64,000 nt of DNA from Capniomyces stellatus (taxonomy: Eukaryota; Kickxellomycota; Harpellomycetes; Harpellales; Legeriomycetaceae), in contig LUVW01000040.1 of the NCBI GenBank assembly GCA_001661515.1, forward strand, positions 161,175 to 225,174. The letters are read 5' to 3'. Numbering within the stretch: the stretch's first letter is position 1; every line of letters begins with the position of its first letter. A program made the position numbers and the translations under genes. The notes below the pieces were generated by a model. That model was not told where the DNA came from. It searched no databases and was given only the letters and a program-made list of their open reading frames with translations. Below are positions 1-10,479 of this stretch, one piece after another.

Positions 1-1010
1 AAACTGATAGTAAATATAGACGAGAGATCAGCACCTCCTTTTGTAAAAGAATGTTCATCAAACAAATGCTTCACTTGATATTATGAACCTGTTTGACCTG
101 GCAGACAAGTTAAAAGTAAGTAAAAAAATAAACGCATAATGCTATTATAAATTATACCTGACGCACTTGATTTGCCTACAGAGGCTATTTTATTATAAAA
201 ATAAGCAAGAAATATATCATCAGCAATAATAAAAAGAAGGAATCAATGTTCAAAACTTTTGTTTTGTTGATTCAGTTGCCAATAAACCACGAGTGAAAAA
301 AAAATTAAATAAATAATAATAAACAATGCTCAAAATGAACATCAGTCAGTATCCGACTTTTCAATGCCCACTGTCATCAAGTCCCATAAGAACAAACAAA
401 GTGACGCATTTATAACTTCAAAATACTCGTTTTTTTGCTTTGAACATTAGTAACGTTCTGCAGATTTGCCGATATTGGTTTCTTGAAGCAGCCAATATAT
501 TCTTTAGAGATAAAAGACGATTCTTAGTAGAGAAAAAAAGGAGCTGTGAAGAAAACAGACAAATCCGCTGATAATAAAAACATCCGCCTCAATCCCAGTA
601 ACAACAATAGCAAAAAGAAAACATCTATATACCACGCCATTTGTGTTACCAATTACTCACCCAAATTTAAATGTGATTTTTTAATTTAACAATAGTCTAA
701 GCTTTGCGAATCGTATACTTGTAAATATTAAAAGACGGACTTTCAAAAAAAAATAAGGACTTAATTAGTTTGGTTTATTGTAATTATTCTAGAGTAAACT
801 CGGCTCTCTAAAAAAAGTAAATAAAAGCCTTGAACTAATTATTCAAAATACCAACACGGGTTCAATAAATAAAAAAAACACCAACACGGGTTGTTTTAGC
901 GCAACAAATACTCGATATCAGTGATAAGCTTAGGGAAAACACTCTTTTATTTAAAAAAATAAAATAAAATAAAAGAAAAGAAAGGAAAGGAAAGGCAAAG
1001 CATAAGCAGA
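1..1010. other. AT-rich intergenic region, left edge
   Basis: I see no supportable gene here. The stretch is AT-rich with many A-runs. A short motif around 266-296 (TTGATTCAGTTGCCAATAAACC) recurs in near-identical form near 33373-33402. A polypurine block at about 970-1000 (AAAAGAAAAGAAAGGAAAGG-type) lies just before the NDPK start codon and is probably its 5' leader or promoter. The 3' end of a gene lying to the left of the window cannot be excluded. Confidence 0.5.
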
Positions 1011-1804
1011 ATGAGAATAGAGGAGGACAGAATTCCACCATTAATAATGTCCTTAAAAAAGTCGTTTAGTCTGATGCATTTTTGTGTCTTTTTGCTGACA
1101 CTGTTCAGTTTTTCTTTTTTGACCGTGACAACGAAGGAAGCCAGAAATATAATCGAGCAAAAGAACACTCCAATTGAGCAGCTTGAGCGGACGTATATAA
1201 TGATAAAACCGGATGGTGTTGAACGTGGATTAGTAGGCGAAATAATCAAAAGATTTGAAAAGAAGGGGTTTAAGCTCACTGCGATGGAAATGCTAAAGGT
1301 GAGTGTCTAATATACATACGCATATACGTGTACCTGTGCTGCTAAAGTGTTTTTTTAGGTCCAAGCCTGCTTTAAAGGCAGAGTGATCCCAGAATGGCAC
1401 TACATTGTGGAATTAAACGTCATTCATCTGTTTATTAAAGTCATTTATTAAGAGTGAATATATATTTTTAATAGCCCTCGAAGGAGCAACTCGAAGAGCA
1501 TTACAGAGATCTGTCGGGTAAGCCATTTTTCCCACGTCTGATCGATTATATGCTTTCTGCACCAGTAGTAGGTATGGTGTGGACAGGAAAAAACGTAATC
1601 AAGTCTGGTCGAAGCATGTTGGGGAAAACCAATCCATTTGATTCAAGCCCCGGAACAATTAGAGGAGATTATGCTATTGACTCTGGAAAGAATCTGTGTC
1701 ATGGTAGCGATAGTGTAGATTCAGCAGAGAGAGAGATTAAGCTTTGGTTTCCAAAAGGAGCCATTCAATGGGATAGATATGGCGACAAACTGGTTTACGA
1801 GTAA
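1011..1804 (+). CDS. NDK1: Nucleoside diphosphate kinase with N-terminal hydrophobic segment
   Basis: Predicted exons are 1011-1298 and 1475-1804, giving 205 aa. The enzyme moves the gamma-phosphate from ATP to other nucleoside diphosphates through a phosphohistidine. Visible family motifs are [30 protein letters not shown]-like [22 protein letters not shown] and the active-site block [14 protein letters not shown], whose His is the phosphorylated residue. The intron (176 bp, GTGAGT...TTAATAG) joins in phase 0, and the joined sequence aligns with NM23 without a gap. Ordinary cytosolic NDPKs begin just before the ERT motif. Here about 58 residues precede it, including a hydrophobic stretch at roughly residues 19-40 ([17 protein letters not shown]) that looks like a signal anchor or transit sequence. 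No Met lies between that segment and the ERTY motif, so the extension appears to belong to the protein. The gene converges on GIR2. Confidence 0.93.
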
Positions 1805-2088
1805 TGCGTGTTATATAACTATGCTGAATAGAATTAAGCTTCATATATATTTGCAAACAAAGGCAAAATCGCTTTAGTTTGTATAGAATCCGATTACAAA
1901 ATAAAAAGCAATTGTATAAAATAAAATAAAGCAAAATGGCACGCTCATCTTAGTAGGTCTATATATTAATTGTAAATATTCTTTGCAGTGAAAAAAATGT
2001 AGTAAAGAAAAAATAAGAATTAGAGTGCTGTATAGTAGAAAGGAGTGAAGAACCCATAAGTGATTATAATTGCTTTGCTTTGGGTCCA

Positions 2089-3421
2089 CTAGTCTGCAAA
2101 AGATGAGACATCATCGACAAAGTCGCCTTCTTCAAATAAGGCGGAATCAGAGTTAGCCAGAGATTTGTCTTGTTCAAAGAGTTTTTTGCCTACAAAAGAG
2201 TTAAATATATATTCGATTAGGGTTACTTGTAAGCGTAGAAAATCCAACTCTTGGAAAGCCACATTAGACAACATGGTATATTTAAAACAGGTAACAGCAT
2301 TAACAGCAACATTGGTAGTTGCAGAACGACAGTTTGGGATGTATTAGTGGCAATATATTGTTCTGACCTGTCAGTTTGTTTTTCTTTATATCACTCTTTT
2401 TGATATCAGAATCCTTCATTTTGTTTAGTTCTGCCATTTCCTTTTCAAACTTCAATTTCCAATTTAAAAATACTTCAGGCGTCACTCTAGTTCCAACAAA
2501 CTTGAGCTGCTCTAAGGCGATTTCCTTATCGATTCGCTCGTTCTCGCGCTTCTTTTCGTCCTCTTCTTTTCGAACCAACAAGTCGTTTAGTTCTTCTTTT
2601 AAAATCGAAGCCATTGAGAAAACCATTGCCATGCCTAAGCAATCTAAAATCTGAAAAAGCCAATCATTTTATTGAAATTCAATCGCTTTTCAATTTATAC
2701 TCTATTTTTTTATCCTCTTTTATCTATACATCTATCCATCTAACTATATATACATCTATCTATACATTTATTGGTGTGTTGTATTACCGTTTCCTCGACT
2801 TTTTGAGTTAAAAAGGATAAATCATCTTCATCCAAGCAACTATCCTCAGAATCTGTTCTTAATAGAAACTCGGGAGCCTCGTCTGGGTAGCTCTCGGTGT
2901 ATGTAACATCGAGGTAAACGACTATTTCATGTGCAAATGAATCAAGATTGAAACACATTTATATCCTCTTGGCTTTTTTGTTAAAATCAGGAATTAAGCC
3001 AAATTGATGTTATCAAGAAGAAGTAAAACCCTTACCAGCAGCATAATCAGAAGTGCTGTCACTATCAACCCTTATTGAGAAGCAATCTGAATCCTGTTCA
3101 TCCTCTACAAAAACAAATATTGCTCTTTTGTTTATCAAGACTCAATAGACTTCAGCGGTGTCGCAGGTATATTCGATTAAGGTGAGCAAATATAGAAATA
3201 ATATAATATACTATAAAACAAATTCTACCTTCAAATTCCTCGCTGAAAATCGAGCGCAGGGCATCGAGCTCGTTAAGTTTTTCATCAGCATAATCTAGAC
3301 AAAAGCGTGGTAATCGGAAAATTAGGAAACAGAGAATTAGTTGTTGTGGATTGGTAAAGGATAATGGTGGTATTTTTGATCATATTTCTGAACAATAAAA
3401 AATGGCATAATTACCCGTCAT
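2089..3421 (-). CDS. GIR2: RWD-domain protein, Gir2/RWDD1 family
   Basis: Six predicted exons on the complement: 3415-3421, 3229-3294, 3036-3104, 2788-2921, 2368-2650 and 2089-2189. The total is 660 nt and 219 aa, with every phase consistent. Gir2/RWDD1 proteins bind Drg/Rbg GTPases and Gcn1 and act around translating ribosomes. The RWD domain is seen as EKLNELDALRSIF, then SYPDEAPEF (the YPxxxP signature), then LGMAMVFSMASILKEELND. A charged helical linker follows, then the RWDD1-specific VTPEVFLNWKLKFEKEM and NKLTGKKLFEQD, and an acidic tail. The first coding exon is only ATGACGG; spliced, it gives MTDYADEKL, which matches the start of animal RWDD1. Introns are 107-178 bp. The gene is divergent from the Med1-like gene. 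Confidence 0.88.
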
Positions 3422-4108
3422 TATTCGATAGTAATGTGAATGAAGCAATCGGAAGAGAGATCTTGGACAAAGTTGGACTTGAATTGGTTTCTCAAACTAA
3501 TCGGGTAAGTTCTATCTAATGATTAATTGATTCTGAAAAAAAAACATCATTTTTTTCTAATTGCAATTAGTTAATTTAGTATTCTCAATCTAATAGCATT
3601 TTTACTACAAATTATTTCAATCTTCTTCCAAAATTGATGCTTTGGCACTTTTTATTTAGTAGCTGTTATGAGCCAATCAAAATTACCAAAACTTGATTAT
3701 TCCTTTAAATTGGCTTTTATAAAGTACAAGCACAAAATAAAAACAAAAACAACAAAAACAATGCTAATAAGAAAGTAAGAAATAAAAACAACATCAGCAC
3801 TAATAAAAAAGCAACTCGAGTAATGTCGACGGCTTGTCAAGTTATAAACTTTAGCTGAAACGAGAAGACACAAAGCTTGAATTTGGAGGCTCTATAACTT
3901 GACCTATACCTTATAAGTCTTTGGTTTTGAATCTGATTAGTCTTTAGTGCAAAAAATATAAAATCCGAGCTTTATTGTTTACAAAAAAAAATAGTTTAGT
4001 GCAAGTATAAATCGATTAAAGAACGACAGGGGATAATACCAGTTTCTACTCTTAGTAGAAATAACAACAAGTCAATAAAAAGAAATCAAGAAAGTAGTGG
4101 TGGCGCTG
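3422..4108. promoter_or_regulatory. Divergent intergenic region between GIR2 and the Med1-like gene
   Basis: About 690 bp separates two divergently oriented start codons, so it should hold both promoters. The sequence is AT-rich with A-runs near 3720-3790. I cannot identify a specific factor site or a TATA box with confidence. Confidence 0.4.
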
Positions 4109-7100
4109 ATGGAGGATAGGAACACAATATTGTCCGGATTGTATGCGTTGAAGTCTCTTAGCAGACAACTGCATAATCTGTTAGAATCTGAAGTGAATCC
4201 CACGTCGCTGTTAAATGAATTTGGACCTTATAACTTTGCAAATTCAAAGATTAAATACGATGAAAGTATAGATGCGATTCGAAAGACGCTATTGGAATAT
4301 TCCAAAACACGACTCGAGACGTATAACAGGATGGTAAGCCCGGAAGAAGTTGAAAAGAGCGAGGTGGTGGATGAAAAGAGTAAGGATGCTGAAGTAAATG
4401 CAAAAAACGAAGCTCAAAGCACGAAAAAGCTGCAGAGTAATAAATTGGCAGTCAGGAAATCTATAACAGTTTTTAAAGTAAGAAGGTGTTTAGAGTAGGA
4501 GGGGATGACGTGACTTGTGCCATTGGGTAGTATTGCTTGACATTGTAATTGAGTAGTATTGCTAAATATTGCCATTGAGTAGTATTTCTGAATAGTATTG
4601 CTGAATATTATGGGGGGGGGAAATGTTTTAAATTGGCTTCAACGAGACAATGAAAGCCAGGAAAAGAGGTATTAATTCAGCAGAATTACCAACATTTTTT
4701 TTTGTAATGAAAATGTGTGGCTGTTTGGTAGGAAAAGGCCAGCTTGAGTCAGCAGGTCGAATATTTGCACTATGACATGAACATTACAAAGAAGGTGTTG
4801 CAAAATGCAGTGTTTGAGAATCTCAAAGATAAGATCGAGTGTAATCGAGACAATAAGGGATACGCCGAATGGATAGAGTATTTGAAGATGCTTGGAGAAA
4901 AGCTTGGGTAAAGACGACTTCAGTTAAGCTAAGAAATAAGACGAACATTAACAAACCGAAAAGAATTTGCAGAGTTTACTGTCGTTATAAAACTGATTGT
5001 GGCAAATAGGTTGAGTTTCTATGTTGACGATTCTTGTAAAGGAAGTGAGGGAGTAATCACAGTTACTTTGTGTGGACAGATATTTGTTCTTGATGTAAGA
5101 GGAGGTTTGATTTTTGATATTGTTTTTAGTGTTGCCAGTAACAAGGGATTATGGTATTAAAAGCGACAATTGCAATTTAGTATTAAATTTTACTGGTTGG
5201 TTAGCAAGCGTTCTGTATTTAAGCGGTTGAATGAATACTTTTTTTTTTAAAAAAAAAACACACAGGTTATTATAGAGACGAGTGGGAGCATCAAGAAAAC
5301 GACAATATCGTATGCGACACAGACCGATGACGATGAGAATGTAATGAACGATGGGAGGGGGGGGGGGGTTGTGTATATGATTTTTAATGCTAATGGTGTT
5401 TTTTTTGGTAATATACTATTCAAGAGCATTGTTTCAGAATTATGGTGTTTAACTTTGAGTTTGTCTTTTGATTTATTTGTTTGTACTTGCAGGTGGACAA
5501 ATTATTGCTAGAGAGTCTAAAGTAATTGGACAGCTTGTTTTTACATAACTCGCACTTGTGTTATTTGTACCTGTGGATAAAAGAAGGTAAAAGGGGAATT
5601 GTATTGTATTTTTAGGAACCGAGAGCTTGACATTTTCCAGGTGAATGTTGGTGTTTATGCGCAGCTTGATTGGCTCAGCAAAAAGCACCCAGAGTCGAAT
5701 TTTTTCCGCAAGTCGGCAACGATGCTACAAAAGATAAGTGCGGTGGTGGGTAGCAACAGTGGAAAGACAGTGACTGAAAAGCTAGACAGTATGAATCGAG
5801 GAAACGGGGTTTTGGTAAAAAACTGTGTGCACCCAGGAGCGGTTTTGTTGGTGCAGATGCCACCGATAATACATGGGGCGGTTGGGGAAAAGGGACTGAG
5901 CGATATTTTTGATGGTTTGGTGCATCTACACTGGAGCTTCAAGCATTCGCAGCTGTTGTGGCTTGGCTGGGAGTCGTGTTTGGATAAGCGATCCTATCTT
6001 CTGGCAGATGCTGGCGAGGGTTCAGCCGTGGATGGCCACCAAAGCGATGGCGTTGAGGCTATGCAGGTGTCCCTGAGTCTTGCCAGCAACGACAACCAGC
6101 CAGACCAATTGCAGACCAACACAAACGACGCCCAGGCCGCCACCAAGAGAAAAGAGCCAGCAGACAACTCTGATGCTGGTTTGAGCCTAGAGAAAAGTGG
6201 GGCGGCTGATTCGTCTGACTTCTACACCCTGGTTGCCAGACTCGAGCCACGCCTTTGGTGCTGCTATAAGACTTTAAACGACATAAGCGCTGTTTTGCAT
6301 AAAAATAGCTCCCATGGCTACGTCCCGAATCTTTACGATAACTATGTCTGCGACCAAAACAACACTTTGGAAGCCCTGGTTACTAGGGACTCGCGCTTGC
6401 TTTTGCCGACCAGCAGCACGCCGTACTACTATGTCAAGAAGCTGCCCAATGTAACGATATTACCATTCGTTTAGTTTGCCCTTCTTTAAATTGATATACG
6501 CAATTGAATTAACCAGAAACTGCAATATTTTTATTTTATTTTTTTTGTAAAAAATAGACTCAGTTAGAGGTGGCTTTTGAGTGCATGAAACCCTGTTTGC
6601 AGCCATTCTCTCTATCCAGAATACCATTGCCCGATCCTGAGCTAATCAACCAGGTTGTCCCAGTAAGCAAATGCATTATACCTTAAACACACCCATTTAT
6701 GTCTACTTGCTGCCTCGACTTTTTTGCCCTCCATCCTCTTCTCGATTGCTAACCTGATTTGATTTTTTTATCTATTGGAATCGAAACTCAGATAATTCGA
6801 AGACAGTTTGTGTTCAACTTGCTGATTTCAAGCTGCTTCACTCCGATCTCCTCAAACGACCAAAGTGAATCTATCCTTGCCTCAAGCGATTCAAGCGACT
6901 CGAGCTCCAGCCTCCTGAAATACCATGTAAACCTGCAAACCGACCCTATTGATCCATTTTCCTTGGCTTTGACCGTCAAGCCAGAAACTTTGTCAAGCGG
7001 GCTTGAACAACTTGCTGGTGATCAGCTAGGCTCTGGGCCTTCAGAGTCTTTTAAGCTAGACGTGCAGCTTAATGGGGTTATCCAGGCCAAGGTCATAGAT

Positions 7101-7235
7101 AGCATCGTCAACACCACTACCACCACTGACACTGCTTCTGACCCACATAACGCTGCTCTAGCCAGATTTGCAAACAAATCACACGACACTTCCTTGATCA
7201 TTTCCTGTTGGCTGAAATACATTTCAAGGTTTTGA
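4109..7235 (+). CDS. MED1: Mediator complex subunit Med1-like protein
   Basis: Predicted exons: 4109-4477, 4732-4907, 4941-5094, 5266-5340, 5493-5521, 5616-6450, 6558-6662 and 6792-7235, about 728 aa. Med1 sits in the Mediator middle module and contacts activators. The assignment rests on the order of weak Med1-like segments: an N-terminal helical region, a strand GVITVTLCGQIFVLD, then IKKTTISYATQ, then VDKLLLESL, then a helix with LDIFQVNVGVYAQLDWLSKKHP. These are followed by PGAVLLVQMPP, RIPLPDPELI and IIRRQFVFNLLISSCF, which resembles the 'RHQxxxNxLxxSC' stretch of MED1. All junctions keep phase. The weakest is intron 4908-4940, only 33 nt, used because it keeps the frame open. The first ATG is at 4109. 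The 3' end is taken at the TGA at 7233. A diverged protein of another family is possible. Confidence 0.6.
4519..4620. repeat. Imperfect minisatellite and G-run in intron 1 of the Med1-like gene
   Basis: Three to four imperfect copies of a unit like GAGTAGTATTGCTAAATATT(GCCATT) lie in tandem, followed by nine G at 4612-4620. They fall wholly inside the predicted 254-bp intron 4478-4731. A second G-run (12 G, 5357-5368) is in a later intron of the same gene. Confidence 0.75.
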
Positions 7236-7545
7236 TCTCCATTTTTCAGTGTACATCTTTTCTTTCTCTTTCATTTCTCTTCACCTCACTATTTCTACCC
7301 TCCTTTTTTTTTTCCCACAATTTATTCGCTTTTATATAAACACGTGTAATCACTTACTACGCAGCTCGCATACTCAATCATACTTAATACTACTTTGCAG
7401 CCAAGTACCTGACTTTAGCCAACTTTTTACCATACTCTTTCTATCAACCATCAACAACCGACCATCAACCACGAACTTGGTTCTTGGTGCTTTTTTTTAC
7501 TTTGTTGATTTGTTTGCTGCTTTAGCCTTTTATCTCCAGCTTTGA

Positions 7546-8963
7546 ATGGTAGACTGTGTTTCTCTTGCCTTTATTGGCCCCAATTGTGTACAGGTAAGTG
7601 GAGGGGGGCGGAGGAAGAGGGAGGGTGTGGTATCATTGCTTCAAAGCAAAAAGAAAAAAAGGGTCCAAACACCACTCCTTTCCTACCGCCTATATTGCAA
7701 CTATACCTGTTGGCTGCTAATTATAATCCAAGTAAACTTAATTTGTTTAGGTTTCTTGAAAACCAATACATTCTTGTTTTTCTCACTCGACTCAGGCTAT
7801 GTTATTGGTCAGCGGGTTTTCAAAGACCAAATTAAAAACTATAAAAAAAATTTTTTACTTTGGATTTATTTGATATTTTATTTCTCAATTCTGAGTTATA
7901 ATTGTAAAAGAAATTTGAATGATAAAAGTGGAAAAAAAAATTTTTTTTCTCATTTTATTCAAATTCCAACTGCAAAAGTTTACGTATAAAAAAGCCAATC
8001 TCGCCAGAACCTCAGACTTCTATATCTCTTCTTCTTTAAGCTTTGCTTTCCACCCTCAATAGCCATCCCATCTTATTATCAATCTTACAACATTATATTA
8101 TAATATCATTACCTTCTTTTACCCGTCCCGCAACTCTTTTACCGTTGAATCGTAAGTTTTTTATTATTATCCCAGCCTAATGGCGTATTATTAAAAGAAT
8201 AATTCAAAATGGAGGGGAAAACATGCTTGGTGTTTAGTTTATTTGCCGTCGTTGATGACTATTATATTTATTCAGTTATCCCTGACTGAGAGTAAAAATG
8301 TGCTGAAAAACCTGAATGCTGAGACCAATAAACTAAACCACACGAAGGCTGTTTTGTCGTTTAAACCATCATCTTGCCCAAAATATCGGGCTGATGGTGA
8401 CTTTATTATGTACAACTCTTTCAAATCTATGTGCATAACTTTATTTTTGCCACTGTATTGTTTTTTGCTAACCAATTTCGCCGTTTGTATGTGTGCCACT
8501 AGTTTTAGGTTCTGGTTCTCTAGATTTTTCTTCCTGCTCTGCTTTGCCTTTTATTTTTCAATTCTTTTGCTCACTATTTAGATTTATTTATGTTTTATTT
8601 TCTTTTACACTATCTCATGCTTGTACAATAAAGATATGCTTATGCTAATAACAAAAGTTCAAATTGTAGTCTGCAGTTATGTGTGCTTTTTTGTCCACTC
8701 GTAAATTAAAAATTTTGAACAAAATCTACCTTTTACTTTGGCGATGGCAATGTTTGCAGGTCCCATTTTTTATCTCTTTGGATGATCCGAACTCGATTTT
8801 ACTTTCGGAACGGTTTTTGTGTACAGCTCTTTTTTTTTTAGTTCAAGTACGGCTGTTGAGTGACAAGTGTCCCATTGTCAAGATTAGAAGGCGATTGCAA
8901 ACATTTTGGCTGGGCCCTTTAGGGGAATGTATAAAGTATATCGGCGATGCATTGCAGGGCTAG
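7546..8963 (+). CDS. Possible multi-exon gene, identity unknown (islands only)
   Basis: I do not recognise this. Three coding-like islands lie on the plus strand. 7546-7593 encodes MVDCVSLAFIGPNCVQ and is followed at once by an excellent donor, GTAAGT. A segment starting at about 8276, after a TTATTCAG acceptor, reads LSLTESKNVLKNLNAE... and then PKYRADGDFIMYNSFKSM. A terminal island at about 8760-8963, after TTTGCAG, reads VPFFISLDDPNSILLSE... and ends GECIKYIGDALQG before a TAG. I could not close a phase-consistent chain between them, so the island boundaries and even their common membership are guesses. The first island recalls the opening strand of a longin/roadblock-type fold, but that is not enough to name a family. 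Confidence 0.25.
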
Positions 8964-9581
8964 TTTTGGGTCGTTTATTCGAATGAATTATAGTTTCTGA
9001 ATAAAGACGCTGTGTAGTTTTTAGAATACAAAAAAGTAAAGTATAAAGTAAACTATTTGAAAGTAAGCGAACAAAATAAAATAAATAATCGATTGATTGG
9101 TATGATGCTGGAATTCGTGGTTTACATAGTGCAGAAAGCTGGAGCCCGCAGGTATGGATATATTTTATAAACAGCAACGTTTAGCGCCGCATTATATCCA
9201 ACATGCCCACAAATGTCCTATATCCGATATAAGATTGGTCCACCGTTTGTAAATTTAGAGTTTGGACGTTCGTAGAACTGGTGTATTGGTTGACTGAAAT
9301 TGTTGGTTGGTTGGTTGGTTGAAGGATATAAGGTATAAAAGCCTGGCTATACTAGACATGTTTGGAATTTCTTTTCTTTTTTATAGGCTGGGCTTACAGT
9401 ATAATAACGATAAAAGATGGTGATGCTGATTTTGGTTTTGTCAAGACAATGTAGAGTTTGTCAAGATAATGTAGAGTTTGTCAAGATAATGTAGAGTTTG
9501 GCATATGATATTGTACAGCTGTTTTTGAGAATTTGTTTTAGAGGCTGGCGTTGCCTTATATACTGTGACTCATTATTAGAT
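8964..9581. other. Intergenic region with simple repeats
   Basis: No gene seen. It contains a (TTGG)n stretch at 9303-9321 and the 20-bp tandem repeat listed separately. It lies downstream of the yippee gene, which is on the other strand. Confidence 0.5.
9441..9500. repeat. 20-bp tandem repeat, three copies
   Basis: The unit TCAAGATAATGTAGAGTTTG is repeated three times head to tail. The first copy differs by one base (C for T at its seventh position). It lies about 80 bp past the yippee stop codon and may fall in its 3' UTR. Confidence 0.9.
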
Positions 9582-10479
9582 TCAGCTCGAGTTTATGTTG
9601 TCGATTAGCTGTTTTTCAAGTATGTACTTTCCCTCCTTGAACTTTTGGTCATGCTTGTAGGCAAAAATCTATCAATTGGTGCGTTTTAGATTTTGATTAA
9701 TTAAGCCATACCATTGTCAAATGTTGCAACGTGTATACCAAGTGCTTGGAATTGACAAAGAAGCATATTTATCTGAGGAACAGACTTGGTTCATTTCATC
9801 AGAACCCATTTGTCTATTACTCAAAAGAAACCAAGTCTCACAAAAAACGGCTTTCAATAAGGCAAAACCAAGCAAGAACAAATAAATATGTGTACTTGTT
9901 TTCTTACATAACGCCACCCAATGTAAGTGTTGCAAAGAGCACAACTGACATCACAAACTATATGGACGCCCGTGGTCATCGACCTTTCTTCCTTTTCGCT
10001 CTCAACAGTGTTGACTCTAAAATTTACAAATCCCTTGTTAAACACTACTTGCTGTAGACCTTCTTTTCCATATTATACCCATATGCTTCTAGAGGTATAT
10101 GTATTTGGCTTGTACGCAACCCATTTCCACATTATAATTCAGCTCTGCTAAAGCACAGCCATTTAATTGTAATAGTTTAAATAAAAACCATGTTATCTCT
10201 CCCTACACTTTTTTATAAAGATGCGCTCTGCCGTATCTTCCTTGGTAATTCTAGTAGAATATGAGACAAAAGATTATATTTAGTTATGGCACACTAGTCA
10301 AGTTGGCAGTATATTAAAATAGCCAGTGCTGTTTATGGTCAAGGGTCGTATATATATATTTACAGTGCATAAAAACCTACCTTTGATACCAGACTATCTT
10401 TGGTTGCCAAGTGTGCACCACACTTTCCACAACCATATACCGTTTTACCCTTCAAGAAGGTTTTGTATCTATAACCCAT
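9582..10479 (-). CDS. MOH1: Yippee-like zinc-binding protein
   Basis: Four predicted exons on the complement: 10381-10479, 10209-10250, 9908-10033 and 9582-9668. All are joined in phase 0, giving 117 aa, the usual yippee length. The yippee fold is a small zinc-binding domain with two CxxC knuckles. Here they are CGKC (within VYGCGKCGAHLATKD) and CALC (within VCDVSCALCNTYIGWRY). Other family blocks are YQGRYGRAHLY, SMTTGVH and the C-terminal DQKFKEGKYILEK. The ATG at 10479 gives MGYRYKTFLKGKTVYGC, a normal N-terminus. Introns are about 130-240 bp. The acceptor of exon 3 (AACAAG) is unusual; an alternative a few bases downstream would break the frame. Yeast Moh1 and animal YPEL proteins are relatives; their cellular role is poorly defined (YPEL5 acts with the GID/CTLH ubiquitin ligase). 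Confidence 0.9.

Noticed and set aside
7249..7545. Open frame on the plus strand directly after the Med1-like gene
   Set aside because: Its composition is that of a pyrimidine-rich spacer (Phe/Leu/Ser/Tyr/Ile runs); no motif, and it overlaps no splice-consistent exon.
9721..9885. 54-codon plus-strand frame starting MLQRVYQVLGIDKEAYLSE
   Set aside because: It lies antisense inside the third intron of the well-supported yippee gene and has no family match.
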